Below the pieces are notes generated by a model. That model was not told the DNA's origin. It worked only from the letters and a program-made list of their open reading frames with translations, and ran no database searches. DNA of 64,000 bases from Sepioteuthis lessoniana (Eukaryota; Mollusca; Cephalopoda; Myopsida; Loliginidae). Both the position numbers and the translations under genes were made by a program. Location of the stretch: contig OY757939.1 of NCBI GenBank assembly GCA_963585895.1, forward strand, positions 36,464,332-36,528,331. The letters run 5' to 3'. Of the stretch, positions 1 through 10,909 are shown in pieces. Numbering within the stretch: position 1 is the first letter of the stretch; each line of letters opens with the position of its first letter.

Positions 1-385
1 AAGTTTATGTGACACTTCTCACTGCTTCCTTCTGTCGACTGTGTCCCTCTCTGGACTAATATCTCAAGCCGACTGTACTCTTCTGCCTTTCTTGATCAAC
101 TGGCTCTCTCTGTCTTCTCTGGTACCTTCCTTCCCTCCTCCCCTTCCGGTCTCGTGGGAGATCTCGAGCTCAGGCCTTTTGTTTGGTTTTCGCGCCAAAA
201 CAGACAAAGAGATTCTCTGACCGGTGCCCACACAGTGTCACAATTGACAGATAATGTGTATCCAGAAAAGAAAGAGGAAGTGGACTCGCCAGCCTTGAGG
301 GTTGCGTAGATGCAAGGTTTCGAGGATTACATAAAACAGAGCAAAGAAAGATTAATTACAGCAGCCAGTAACTGCAATAACAACT
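1..385. other. No recognised feature
   Basis: The stretch starts pyrimidine-rich and becomes mixed. I see no coding frame of note, no tRNA-like boxes and no tandem structure. It runs into an R-LINE fragment on its right. Confidence 0.5.
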
Positions 386-389
386 TAAG

Positions 390-775
390 AACAAACAGGA
401 AAATAAAAACAAAAGAAAACAGAAGCAAAAAAAATGTATGGATGTTTCAGGTGACAAACTGGTGAGATTGCACATGAGAAAAAATAGACATGGCTACGAA
501 AGAGAAATCTCAAGAGAGAAATTGAATCTTTTTTAATAGCAACACAAAACAACGCTATAAGAACCAATTATATCACAGCGAAAATTGGTAACATGCTACA
601 AAATAGGAAGTATAGGTTACGTGGAGAAAGAAAGTAAATGGTTAATATGATAATAAGCGAATGCAACAAACTAGCACAGAAAAGCGTACATGACTTGCCA
701 CGACTGGGTGTGAAAGGTGATCTACAGGAAATTTAAATTTGATCATATTACCAATTAGGCTACAAAAGATAATCA
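390..775 (+). mobile_element. R-LINE fragment (linker and zinc-knuckle region)
   Basis: This is a broken piece of the R-LINE polyprotein between the reverse transcriptase and the endonuclease. In the frame starting near 538 the plus strand reads IATQNNAIRTNYITAKI, followed by a degenerate zinc-knuckle segment ending in IISECNKLAQK. The matching region of the better copy at 20000-20356 (minus) reads AAQNSAIRTNHIKVRI and IISECSKL. The first knuckle cysteines are lost and a stop codon lies inside, so it is dead. Both ends are truncated. It is an old insertion with no preserved tail. Confidence 0.75.
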
Positions 776-804
776 GTAGGCATATTTTAAATTTAGTGAT
801 ACTG

Positions 805-805
<1 letters not shown>

Positions 806-834
<29 letters not shown>
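806..834. repeat. (TA)n microsatellite
   Basis: A pure TA run of about 29 bases just before a SINE-C copy. Confidence 0.95.
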
Positions 835-837
<3 letters not shown>

Positions 838-840
838 GCA

Positions 841-1092
841 AGACCATTGGCCTAATGAATAGAGTGTTTGGCAATGTCCGAGAGACCGGGGTTCAATCCC
901 AGGTCGAGTCATACAAAAAAGTGGTACTTGATGCCACCTTGCTTAACACTCAGCATTATAAGGTATGGATCAAGGTTTAAGTAGAGCAATCCAGGGAATG
1001 GAGTAGCGCTCTTCCCTGCGCTCTGGTGTAGTAGCTATTGAAAAGGAAGCCTTTCGGATCGCCCTCGACTACAGTCGCAAACTTATTTATAT
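841..1092 (+). mobile_element. SINE-C copy, near full length
   Basis: The head is tRNA-like: an A-box-like segment near 846-870 and a B-box-like GGGGTTCAATCCCAGG near 888-903. The body carries the family landmarks TGGTACTTGATGCCACC, CAGCATTATAAGG, GTAGCGCTCTTCC and a tail ending ACTACAGTCGCAAACTTA. Seven copies of this family occur in the window, so its borders are set by comparison. It is non-coding and would be transcribed by RNA polymerase III if active. Confidence 0.85.
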
Positions 1093-1597
1093 ATTAAACA
1101 CAGATTTTCGAATTCTTTCTACACATGATATCAATTTTTCTGAAATACCCTGTACTTGAGACATTCTTTAAAAACTCGTGATGAAAGCGTCTATAGCTTC
1201 AAGATGTTATTTCCTTTGTCTTCCGTCGGAACAGTGTTAAAAAAAGCAAAACAAGGCGTCTCTGTTGTTGATTTGACAATCAATCATTTAGATTTTTGTC
1301 TTTGTAGAAGTCATTTCATGATAGCATTACTACTAGTGTGAATCAAAAGTTTTGCAATATTTTATTCGCATGAGACACAGTTTGGCACCTCTGGATGTTT
1401 TAGTCACCGAAATCATCAAGATGACAAAGTAAACTGGAAATAGAGCTCACCAGATACTCTCTTAGTTCTACTCATTGGATTTGTCGAGGTCGAAAAGATG
1501 ACGAACTCCGAGTGCTACTCACGGGATTTGCTGAGATCGTGAAGATGAACCACACTGGACAGTGAGATGCAAAGCTTGCCTGATACTCACCCTTTTA

Positions 1598-1720
1598 CTT
1601 TTTAAACTTAACAGACTTGAATATATTAAGATAAGGGTCTCAAATACAAGAACTGAAAAGGGCCTTTAAAATACTGACCTGTGTCACATCCTGTCCGTGA
1701 CTAAAGGGTAGGGCAAACTA
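1598..1720. repeat. Left copy of a ~120-bp direct repeat
   Basis: This block, from about AACAGACTTGAATATATTAA to AAAGGGTAGGGCAAAC, recurs at 2280-2402 with only a few differences. The two copies flank a SINE-B insertion. They are far too long for a target-site duplication. Confidence 0.9.
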
Positions 1721-2240
1721 CCATTGCCTAGTCGGCTTGGGCTGTTGAATACAACGACTGTATCTCTGCAGAGGGGTAACACTTCCCCAAGAAGCGTCAT
1801 GATATGACACTAAGTAATCTGATGATGAAGCTTCAGTAATGCTGGAGCTTTGGGGAATGCAGAGAGCCCCTTCATTATCATTGCTCCCAGGTTCACTCTG
1901 GCCCAGAGTGACAGCACCTGATAGGGTCATATCTATGGGTCAAATAGAACTAAACTGTGTACTTATGCTAAACAGAATTGTTTGAAATATAACTGTTTTT
2001 AAATAGAACTAAACTGTGTATCTATGCTAAACTGAATTGCTTGAAATAGAACTATTTTGACATTTAAATTGCGTATTTAAGCTAAACTGAATTTAAACAA
2101 AAATGGAACTGTTTTTTATGCTAAACTGAATTGTTTGAAATAAAACTGTTTATTTGTATAAAAATGGATTTGGCATTAAATAACCTACAATGGTTGATAT
2201 GCCATAAAACCCAACCAAACCTAACCAAACCAAAGCAAAC
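1721..2240 (+). mobile_element. SINE-B copy
   Basis: The head reads GTCGGCTTGGGCTGTTGAAT, then the family landmarks CTCTGCAGAGGGGTAA and GGAGCTTTGGGGAATGC. The AT-rich body repeats a loose module containing GCTAAACTGAATTG and TTGAAATAGAACT several times. The element ends with the hairpin tail TTGGCATTAAATAACC ... GATATGCCATAAAAC (about 2168-2210). The family is non-coding. No A/B boxes are convincing in its head, so calling it a SINE rests on size, copy number and the shared tail. Confidence 0.8.
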
Positions 2241-2279
2241 TTGCACGTTCTAAAATATTGCAAGACTCACCTTCATATT

Positions 2280-2402
2280 TTCCAAACATAACAGACTTGA
2301 ATATATTAAGATAAGGGTCTCAAATACAAGAACTGAAAAAGGCCTTTAAAATATTGACGTTGTGTCACATTCTGTCTGTGACAGAAGGGTAGGGCAAACT
2401 AG
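2280..2402. repeat. Right copy of the ~120-bp direct repeat
   Basis: Partner of the block at 1598-1720. Both end in GGGTAGGGCAAACTA, after which the sequences diverge. Confidence 0.9.
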
Positions 2403-2796
2403 CACGTTCTGTATTTTTGCAAAACTTTTGACTCATCCTAGTTTTGCTGATGTGAGCTCAAGTAAAGGAAGCTAAATTGATTTTAAAAACAATGAAATAT
2501 CCAATTGGATTTTCTTCAGTTAATTATCGATTTTGATTAGTTCGAATCAATTTTCTCGTTTTATTTCATCGTCACAAAATTTCGGCCGTTACTCACTCTA
2601 GGTTCCCTTTAGTGCTTGTTTTATTTTGGAATTTCGAAGAATTGCAGAGAACCAAAGTGACCCCAAGCAAAGAAAGACCGAAAGAAAAAAAACAGTTTTA
2701 TTTTTATTAATGGTTAATATTCGTTATTTTTATGTACATCGACGGAAACGCACAAAAATTACGACAGTGACAAAAGGCTATTACCTACATCTTGCG

Positions 2797-3452
2797 AGAG
2801 AACGAAGATGGACTACCCGCACCTTTCCAGAGAACGTAGATGGACTATCTGAACCTTTCCAGAGAACGTAAATGGACTACCTGCACCTTTCTAGAGAATG
2901 TAGATGGACTATCTGCACCTTTCCAGAGAACGTAAATGGACTACCTGCACCTTTCTAGAGAATATAGATGGACTATCTGCACCTTTCCAGAGAATGTAGA
3001 TGGACTACCTGCACCTTTCCAGAGAACGTAAATGGACTACCTGCACCTTTCTAGAGAATGTAGATGGACTATCTGCACCTTTCCAGAGAATGTAAATGGA
3101 CTAACTGCACCTTTCCAGAGAATGTAGATGGACTATCTGCACCTTTCCAGAGAACGTAAATGGACTACCTGCACCTTTCCAGAGAATGTAGATGGACTAT
3201 CTGCACCTTTCCAGAGAACGTAAATGGACTACCTGCACCTTTCTAGAGAATGTAGATGGACTATCTGCACCTTTCCAGAGAACGTAAATGGACTACCTGC
3301 ACCTTTCTAGAGAATGTAGATGGACTATCTGCACCTTTCCAGAGAACGTAAATGGACTACCTGCACCTTTCCAGAGAATGTAGATGGACTATCTGCACCT
3401 TTCCAGAGAACGTAAATGGACTACCTGCACCTTTCTAGAGAACATAGATAAA
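2797..3452. repeat. 32-bp minisatellite, about 20 copies, with 64-bp higher-order unit
   Basis: The unit is 32 bp, measured between successive TGCACCTTTC starts (for example 2946 and 2978). Two unit types alternate for most of the array: one with GTAAATGGACTACC and the next with GTAGATGGACTATC. This gives a 64-bp higher-order repeat. The flanks are a short AT-rich stretch on the left and an R-LINE fragment on the right. There are no distinct spacers, so it is not a CRISPR array. Confidence 0.95.
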
Positions 3453-3465
3453 TATATGGACTCTG

Positions 3466-3590
3466 CAAGAGAGTTAAAACAAAGTTTTGGATCATGAAGG
3501 TTACTGTAATACCAATCTGAATAGGATCCCTGGAAATAATCCCAAAGAACTCAGAAAAGAGAATGTATGAGCTAGAGATCCGATTAATTG
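3466..3590 (+). mobile_element. R-LINE 3'-end fragment
   Basis: The plus strand reads IMKVTVIPI, a stop, then IGSLEIIPKNSEKRMYELEI. This matches the conserved C-terminal segment NMKVTVIPIVIGAFGT seen at 15896-16111. It is short, contains a stop and has no TAA tail. Confidence 0.65.
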
Positions 3591-3770
3591 ACTGATTTTA
3601 ACGGCATGTCATCTCTTCTGAGGTTATGTTATACCTAAAGGTTAGAGAATCGCGTGCATTGTGTGTTTATATTTACCTTTTTCGTGTAGTTGTTTCTTAA
3701 AACGTTTTTTTGCACAGTTATATAATATCAAGTATTTTTTATCAAATACTAACAATTCGCACAGTTTTCT
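3590..3770 (-). repeat. Interspersed repeat tail, minus strand
   Basis: The block beginning GATTTTAACGGCATGTCA, followed by GTTAGAGAATCG and GTTGTTTCTTAA, recurs at 52425-52556. In reverse it resembles the sequence at about 12610-12700 and 49800-49880. It looks like the 3' part of another SINE-like family whose tail ends TGACATGCCGTTAAAATC. The full element is not resolved. Confidence 0.5.
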
Positions 3771-3774
3771 GGAT

Positions 3775-3965
3775 GGGGTGTCCTCGTCGTGTAATGGCTA
3801 AAGCGATGGACTGCGGTAATTGTAGAAAGCGAGTTCGAACTCCAGTCGCGCTATTACGTTCACTTTCGGACAATTACCCTTAGGAAAGGTATGAACCCCC
3901 TTATCCTACCAGCTATGGGTTAAATTGTAAAAGGCAACCAGTCTAGGTGAAGGAAAATTGAATTA
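3775..3965 (+). mobile_element. SINE-A copy, 3' part lost
   Basis: The tRNA-like head has the A-box region CGTGTAATGGCTAAAGCG and the B-box region GCGAGTTCGAACTCC. The central domain follows: CCTTAGGAAAGGTATGAACC and CCAGCTATGGGTTAAAT. The hairpin tail is absent and the sequence passes into an unrelated AT-rich block. Confidence 0.8.
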
Positions 3966-4883
3966 GAACCAGATGGAAATAATTATCATTGGTTACTTGA
4001 AATCATATAAATGTGTCAAAAACATTATTGAATAGAATTAGTTAACTGAAACCATATAATTGTGTAAATAATAAGTATTAGATAGGAATTCTTGAAACCA
4101 TACAACTATGGAATTATTTGTATTAGATTGGAATATTTGATATTGTTGCGTAGGCATTGGTATAAGTAGCTAGCTGGGACAGGTATACCACGTGGTCACG
4201 CCGGCATAAGTCGGAGAACGTGAAGGTTGATATAGAAAACAACACTGACTCTTTTGTATTTTTATTTACGGTTTAGAGCTGGCTCGCTACTGTGAGTTGT
4301 TCGTTAAGCGAAAGAGAAAGACTGGTTAATATTTTCTATTTAAAAGACGCGGCCCTTCTGGGGATAAAACTTAGGTCCGACTTTGTTCTACGACGGTCGC
4401 TTCAATTCTGCCTTTCAAAAAAACAAAACAAAAAACAAACAAAAACAAAACACCCCCCCCACCAAAAAAAAAACGGGTCGTCCCCTTACTTCCGCCTGTC
4501 ATGTTGGGGTGTGGTGGGGTGTAACATATTTGTTTCCGGTGGTTCCACACCAGCGCAAAAGATTTGGAACCTTCAGTTTTTTTTCCAAGTCATTTTATTT
4601 ACGCAGTCATTTACCTGTGGTTAGCTGACGTACAACGAGTGCATTGGCCTAGCTGTTCGGAGACTGTCTACTTTTTCTTATTTATTTATCTATTTATTTA
4701 TTTTTTCAATTTCAATTTTCTAAGAGCCGTTGCTATATGATACGATTGTGCAAACGAATAATTAGAAAAACAGAAAAATACGATTTCAAAAGATGCAATG
4801 GAACATAAAAATCTGGTTAGAATTATAAACCAACATTTAAGAATGAATTAAATTTGGGCATTAAATAACCCGTAAAAAGTTGG
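3966..4883. other. AT-rich and GT/CT-mixed stretch with a possible LTR-like block
   Basis: No coding gene is supported. From about 4143 to 4400 the base composition is more mixed (TATACCACGTGGTCACG, GGCATAAGTCGGAG) and resembles the kind of block seen in LTRs, but I found no second copy, no terminal TG/CA pair and no flanking duplication. A and C homopolymer runs lie at 4420-4480 and a short TTTA run at 4676-4705. Confidence 0.35.
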
Positions 4884-5130
4884 GGGTGTCCTCGTGGTGT
4901 AATGGTTAAAGCGATGGACTGCGGAATTGTAGTAAGCGAGTTCGTACTCCAGTCGCGCTATTACGTTCACTTTTAGGCAAATACCCTTTGGAAAGGTATG
5001 AACACCCTTATCCTCCCAGCTATGGGTTAAATAGTACCACTACTGTTCTTCTTGGAGAATAGCGTTGGCATTAAATAGCCTACAAAGGTTGACATGCCAT
5101 AAAACAAATAAATCAACCACCCAAAAATTT
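4884..5130 (+). mobile_element. SINE-A copy, full length
   Basis: It begins GTGTCCTCGTGGTGTAATGG, with the B-box region at GCGAGTTCGTACTCC. The central domain CCTTTGGAAAGGTATGAAC and CCAGCTATGGGTTAAATAG follows. The 3' hairpin tail is TTGGCATTAAATAGCC ... GTTGACATGCCATAAAAC. The family is non-coding. Confidence 0.9.
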
Positions 5131-5173
5131 GTAAAAAAAATGAAGTATTTACTTATTAGCTTAAGCTCAATCT

Positions 5174-5860
5174 TTGTTGCATAGTTTGGTGCAGGCAGCA
5201 AGTGGTATTGGTCTCTACGTGAAATCAGATAAAATGGAGTTCATGTATCTTAATAAATATGATGCCATGTCCGCTTTAAATAGCAGACATCTAAAATTAT
5301 ATGGCAAATTCATATACTCCGACAGCAAGATTTTATCTACTGAAAGTGATATCAACAAACTTATAAAGCATGGACTGCTACTGACAGGTTAACGATCTGT
5401 CGGATAAGATAAAACAAGAATTCATCCAAGTCATAGCCGTGTAGGTACTACTGTAGAGCTACACTATTTGGACTTTAACGAAACGCTTGCAGATAAAGCT
5501 AAATGGGAACGACAAAAGGGTGCTGTGTGTTGTTTGAACAAATCCTAGAGGCAGCATTCTACATAACAGCAGTTGTTATGACCGCTTACCTCTCATCTAA
5601 CAAACCACTCGAGTAAGACGAGCCAAACATGCTGGAAACTGCTGAACAACTAAGGACAAGCTCATAAGCAACGTTTTCGCATGGACTCCTACCGATGGAC
5701 ATACCAATGTTGGCCACCGATCGAAGACTTATATGCATCAGTTCGGATGCAGTCTAGAAGATCTACGAATTGCGATGGCCGATAAGGACGGATAATGGGA
5801 GTGAGAGTAACAGTGAAAGGAATCTGCGCTGTTGATACTCCTTGATAATGATAATGATGG
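5174..5860 (+). mobile_element. Y-LINE-related fragment (reverse transcriptase C-terminal part)
   Basis: The plus strand reads LLHSLVQAASGIGLYVKSDK, then HLKLYGKFIYSDSKILSTES. This parallels the segment after the YADD motif of the Y-LINE at 44266-45234 (LLHSLERAAAGIGLYVNAHK). Downstream, frameshifted pieces give RRAKHAGNC and FAWTPTDG, matching the C-terminal RRTRHAGHC and WTP landmarks. It is 5' truncated and ends near a TGATAATGATAATGATGG tail. It is divergent from the other copies and probably a separate subfamily. Confidence 0.75.
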
Positions 5861-6185
5861 ATTGAAACACAAACTAACCTAGTTCTATTTTCGTCTTTTG
5901 CTCCTGCTAATATATCTTAATACACAATTATTTAAAAAAGTTTCTAAAAAGCTATTGTTTTAAACTTTCTTTTAAAACAGAGCTTTTTTTCTGTATTTGA
6001 TTAGATATCTTTCGTTGTTCCTTCAAACTTAAATAAAACAATAATAGCTTCAAAGTTTCTGTGGATAGCCATTTTGTCTCTTTCTCTTCTTCGGCCGGTG
6101 GTCGTTGTTCCTCCAACGCTGTTCTATTTTCTTTCTGAGGATGAATAAAGACTTTATTAATCTTAGACGTGTTCTCAAAATTCAT

Positions 6186-6865
6186 ATATAACTGGCATAC
6201 TACACCACCGAGTTGCTGTAGAATACACCGACTGCACCTCTGCAGAGGGGTAAGAATCCCCCAAACGCGTGTCCTGGATATGATACTAAACGATCTGATG
6301 GTGAGGTTCCATTAATGCTGGGGCTTTGGGGAATTCGGAGCACCCCTTCATTGCCATTGCTCCCAGGTCCACTCTGGCCCAGCGTGGTAGGGTCCTATCT
6401 ATGGGTTAAATAGAACTAACGGCATACTTATGCTAAACTGAATTGTTTGACTAAACTGAATACCTTGAAATAGAAATATTTTTGACAATTAAACTGTACT
6501 TACATTGAAACTGCGTGCTCATTCTAAACTGAATTATTTGAAATGGAACTGTTTTTTGATATTGAAACTCTACTTAGACTAAACTGATTTGTTTAATATA
6601 GAACTGTTTTGACATTTAACTGTGAGTAAACAAAATATGTACTTTTACGAAAATGAATTAGCTGAATTAGAACCACTTGACTAAACTGAATAGCTTGAAA
6701 TAGAAATGTTTTTCACAATTAAACTGTATTTAGACTTAAACTGCGTACTTATGCTAAACCGAATTGTTTGAAATAGAACTATTTTCATTAAAATGGATTT
6801 GGCGTTAAATAACCTACAAAGGTTGATATGCCATAAAACCCAAATAACCAACCAACACCACCGGG
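6186..6865 (+). mobile_element. SINE-B copy, long form
   Basis: The head is GAGTTGCTGTAGAATACACC, followed by CTCTGCAGAGGGGTAAGAAT and GGGGCTTTGGGGAATTCGG. The modular body is expanded, with at least five modules containing TAAACTGAAT and TTGAAATAGAA. It ends in the hairpin tail GGCGTTAAATAACC ... TTGATATGCCATAAAACC. The variable module number explains the length range of this family. Confidence 0.85.
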
Positions 6866-7139
6866 AATTAGCTATTTGACCATAGATGGAAATGAAGTGT
6901 GGAGCCTTCGATGGCTCTGGGATATCTGATTTAATGTTAAAATCTAACTTCTAACTTCTAGAAATGTAGTCACCTGACTTTAATATCCTCCAATGAGGAA
7001 CTAGGTTAAAAACTGTCCCAAAAGGTTATTGCCTGTCAATTACATTTAGCTGACTTCAGTTACAGTTTTTCAGAGCAACGGTTTAAATCTTTCCAAAAAT
7101 ACTACATTTCAACCTAAATAAAAGAATCAGCTAATATAT

Positions 7140-7182
7140 TATTCAAGAGTCGGCTGATAAGTTCATAGGCTTACTAAAATAC
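7140..7182 (-). mobile_element. Possible mariner terminus split by a SINE-B
   Basis: AGTCGGCTGATAAGTTCATA resembles the terminal region of one mariner lineage. The matching other half may lie at 7560-7720. Weak, since it rests on a short match and family knowledge. Confidence 0.3.
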
Positions 7183-7562
7183 TCCTGTGAAATTTGGGGC
7201 TGTAGAATACATCCATTGCTTCTCTGTAGAGGCGTAAGGCCTCTCCCCCAAAATAGTGTCCTGGATATGACACAAAACAATCAGTAATGCTGGACCTTTG
7301 GGGAATGCAGAGTATCATTTCATTGCCATCGCACTTAGGTTCCATTTGGCTCGGAGTGGGAGCACCTGATAGGGTGCTATCTATGGGACAAATCGAACTA
7401 AACTGTGTACTAAACTGAATTGTTTGAAATGGAACTGTTTTTTGACATTGAAACTCTGTGCTTATGCTAAACTGAGTTGTTTGAAATAGAACTGTTCATT
7501 TGTATAAAATGGATTTAGCATTAATAACCTGCAATGGTTGATATGCCATAAAACAAAACAAA
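7183..7562 (+). mobile_element. SINE-B copy, short form
   Basis: It has the head landmarks GGGGCTGTAGAATACATCC and GGACCTTTGGGGAATGCAG. The body holds only two or three modules. The hairpin tail TTAATAACC ... GATATGCCATAAAACAAAAC is intact at about 7510-7556. Confidence 0.8.
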
Positions 7563-7720
7563 ACTCTCGTAAAATGTGACCATATGAGGTTTATTTTTCA
7601 ACATGGTTCCTCTCGTGACCAACAGAATTCTTCCCACGGTGTTGCAGTGCTTGGATCCCAGTGGTAAAAAAAGTAATCACTAGCAGAGATGATGTCATCA
7701 TATGAATTTTTCAGCCGATG
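7563..7720 (-). mobile_element. Possible mariner transposase C-terminal remnant
   Basis: On the minus strand the frame near 7600-7660 reads LQHRGKNSVGHERNHVEK followed by a stop. This resembles the end of one mariner transposase lineage, where a short conserved segment ends in ...YVEK. Only this small piece is visible and there is no catalytic residue in it. Confidence 0.3.
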
Positions 7721-8030
7721 AACTTTTCAACTGAAAAACTTCCAAAAGTCATTTTAAAATCTTTCTTTTACTGAATCTAGTGGCTGGAAAGATTAAAAAT
7801 AACATGCAAACTTTCTCTCGTGATTTTCATTGGAATGGAAGGGTGGCAAAAGTGAATGGAAATTGAAAGTGAAAGTAAGTGTCAATGAAAGTAAATCTAA
7901 AAAGATAAAAGCCTAGGTTAATACGGAAGATGAACCTCTCGGTCGGTTTAACAAGATTTCGTCTGGCAGCGAAGTGGACCAACATCAAATGTCAGAAAGG
8001 TCATATAAAGTAAACTAATTTATATTCATT
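7721..8030. other. No recognised feature
   Basis: AT-rich mixed sequence with short imperfect AAGTGAATG and GAAAGTGAAAGTAAG repeats near 7850-7900. No frame or tRNA-like box. Confidence 0.4.
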
Positions 8031-8824
8031 TGTTTCTTTTTCTTTTTGTCGTTTATCTTCTTTTCCTCATTTTCCCCGGAAGTGATTAGATATCCCTCTT
8101 GAAATGAAATCTAACAAGTGATACTTTCTTACACTTCCATCCTTACTCTCCGCCTTCCTCTCTTGAGATTCGTCTTCCTTCTTTTTGTTTTGGCTTCCAT
8201 CCTGCTTTTTTCTTCTCCCTTTTCCTCTTCTCTGACTTCAGTTTTTCTTTCCTTTTCACTTTTCATTTTTTCTCCCTTTCTTTCCGCTTAATTTCTTCTT
8301 TGCTTTTCGTTATTTCTACTTTCTATTTTTTCTTTTCTTTTTCTTTTTCCTCTCAACTTTCCCCTCCCTTCCGACTTTTCTTTTTTCTTCTTTAATTTCC
8401 TCTTTTCCTTTTCCCTTCCTATTCTTTCTTTCTTTCTTTCTTTCTCCCATTTCCCTGCTTTATTTCTTCTTAGCTTTTCGCCATTCTTACTTATTTCTCT
8501 GACTTCCTCGTTCCTTTATTTTTATCTTTCTTCTCTCCTTCCTTCTTTATTTTCTTTCTTTCTTTTCTTTTTTTTTACTTTTCATCATTCTATCTGTCTT
8601 CTTTGATCTAATCTTTCTTTCTTTGCCTTTCCTCTTCTTTCTTTCCTTCCTTTTTTCTTAATTTCTGCCTTTTTCTTTCTTTTCCTTTCTCCATGTTCAC
8701 TTTCTTCCTTGATTACCATCTTCCTTTCTACTTTTCTTTATTTTTGACTCCTTCCTTCCTGCCTGCCTTCCTTCTTATCTATCTATCTCCCACACTTGCC
8801 TTTCATTTTCCTTTCTACTATACT

Positions 8825-8861
<37 letters not shown>

Positions 8862-8998
8862 AGATGTTCTATGATTAGTATATCTATCGCATTTCTTTTC
8901 CGTTTTCATTTTTTATGTCTTCCTTCTTTACTTCTTACCTTTATTTTTACCTTGCTTTTCCCCTTCCTTCCTTCTTTCTTTTTTGTTTTCTCCGTTTT

Positions 8999-9034
<36 letters not shown>

Positions 9035-9506
9035 AACGTGCACATTTTTTCTAACCTTTCTTTTCCTTTTTTCTTTGTTTCTTTCTACCAATTTTCTTGA
9101 ACTCATTCCTTTATTTTCTTTTTCTACCTTATTTTAATCTTTCTACCTTTCTTTTCACCTGCGTTTTACCGGGCATTATGACTTCTCTTATTTCTCTGGT
9201 TTCTCTCTTTCTCCCTTTCTTTCTCCCTACCTATCTATCTATCTTGATTCTGTAATTTATTTTTCCCTTCCTTCCTTCCTTCCTTCCTTCCTTCCTTCCT
9301 TCCTTCCTATCTATCTATCTATCTATCTAACTCCTACACTTGCCTTTCATTTCCTTTCTACTATACTTCTTTCTTTCTTTCTTTCTTTGATTTGTATCTG
9401 TCTTTCTACTTTTCGTTTACCTTCTAGTTTTTTTGTTTCTTCCTTCTTTTCTTTATACAACATTTTTCACTTTCTTTATTTCCTGTCGATCTATCTTCTG
9501 ACCTCC

Positions 9507-9541
<35 letters not shown>

Positions 9542-9745
9542 TCATTCTTTCTTTCTTTCTTTTGTTTTATATTAATCTTTATACCTTTCTTTCTACCTTT
9601 ATACCCTGCTTTTTTAACTCCCTTCCTTCTTTTCTTTCTTCTTTCCCTCTTACCTATCTATCGACCTACATACCTTGATTTTCGTTTTCCATTGTATCTT
9701 AGTTTTCCCTTTCTTTCTTTCTTTCTTTCTTTCTTTGTGAATCGT
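8031..9745. repeat. CTTT-rich tract with pure (TTTC)n, (TTCC)n and (CTAT)n blocks
   Basis: The whole stretch is pyrimidine-rich on the plus strand. Pure CTTT runs lie at about 8424-8444, 8826-8861, 8998-9034, 9367-9388, 9509-9561 and 9710-9737. A TTCC run lies at about 9268-9307, followed by CTAT. Open frames here translate to FFLSFFLSF or KERKKERK strings and are artefacts of the repeat. A segment (TCTATCTCCCACACTTGCCTT near 8778; a near match near 9315-9350) is duplicated, so part of the tract grew by segmental duplication. Confidence 0.95.
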
Positions 9746-10199
9746 GTCTCTCTCAGATTACTCTCTTCTCTTTAAAACACTCATCACGTCACAAAGAAAC
9801 CAGAAAATTCTTATCACTGTTTGCCAGTCATTTTCCAAACGTATGACAGCTTCTCTAAACTTCGTAATGATTGCAATGTCCTTGACATTTCTACTTTTGA
9901 TTTAAAATTTTTTTTTCTTACATCAAATTCATATTTTTCAATTGATGCTATCGCCTTTCTTAAATCTCATGTAAAAATGTCATGATCGATGAATTTTCCA
10001 ACCTCAGCAAACAAAACTGAAGCAAGCAGTAAAGATGTTTTTTGAAGAGGGGACGAGATTTTGGGTGGTAGTTGAGGCTTTTTGAACGTTAATCAGTTAT
10101 TAACTTATGCTTTGTAAAATAATCATTATTTGTTGCCTATCAAAGGAGAGAATCACTCTTCTTTTTGTTTGTAAAGTGATCGCCTGTGCGAAAGTTAAA
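9746..10199. other. No recognised feature between CTTT tracts
   Basis: Ordinary AT-rich sequence with no supported frame or repeat. Confidence 0.4.
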
Positions 10200-10333
10200 T
10201 CAGAAAAGGAGCGCGAAGAATCTCGCTTTTTTCTTTTTTAATTTCTTTCTTCTTTTTTTCTTTTATCCAATCATTCTTTTGATTTTTTTCTTTCTTTTGT
10301 CCTTTTCCATTCTTTTCCCTTTCTTTCTTTCTT

Positions 10334-10366
<33 letters not shown>

Positions 10367-10512
10367 TATTGATTCCTTTTCTGTCTGATACAGAAGGGAA
10401 GTCAGAAAAGGAGCGCGACGAATCTCGCTTTTTTCGTTTTTAATTTCTTTCTTCTCTTTTTCTTTTTTCCAATCATTCTCTTGATTTTTTCTTTCTTTTG
10501 TCCTTTTCCATT

Positions 10513-10556
<44 letters not shown>

Positions 10557-10770
10557 ATACAGAAGGGAAGTCAGAAAAGGATCATGACGAATCTCTCATA
10601 TTTTCCTTTTCTTTTTTAATTTCTTTCGCCCCTTTTTCCCTTTTCTTGTCATTTTTTAATTTCTTTCTTTCCATTTTCTTTTTTCGTTCTTTTCTTCATT
10701 GTATTAGTTCTTTCTTTCTTTCTTTCTTTTTTATTTCCTTTTTTTCTTTCTTTCTTCGTAAGACGTAAAG
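10200..10770. repeat. CTTT-rich tract with a duplicated segment
   Basis: Pure CTTT runs lie at about 10319-10366 and 10511-10556. The non-repeat segment AAGTTAAATCAGAAAAGGAGCG is followed by CGAATCTCGCTTTTTTC; a related AAGGGAAGTCAGAAAAGGA segment occurs at about 10393 and again at 10563. The tract therefore contains a roughly 180-bp unit repeated two to three times. Confidence 0.85.
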
Positions 10771-10909
10771 AGAGATTCTGCACCCTACCGATGCACAAAA
10801 TAACACACAAACGACCACATAGCAAAAACAGACTGCAAAAAAACAACAAAAAAAAAAAACCAAAAAAAAAAAAAAACACTTACAAACAGTCTGGTGACAA
10901 TTTTTCTAC

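Noticed and set aside
2797..3452. Regular repeats considered as a CRISPR array
   Set aside because: Units are contiguous with no unique spacers, and the DNA is clearly eukaryotic.
4143..4400. Possible solo LTR
   Set aside because: No second copy, no TG...CA ends and no flanking duplication could be found.
8693..10768. Many open frames translating to FFLSFFLSF or KKERKKER strings
   Set aside because: They are readings of CTTT microsatellites; frames exist because the repeat lacks stops.
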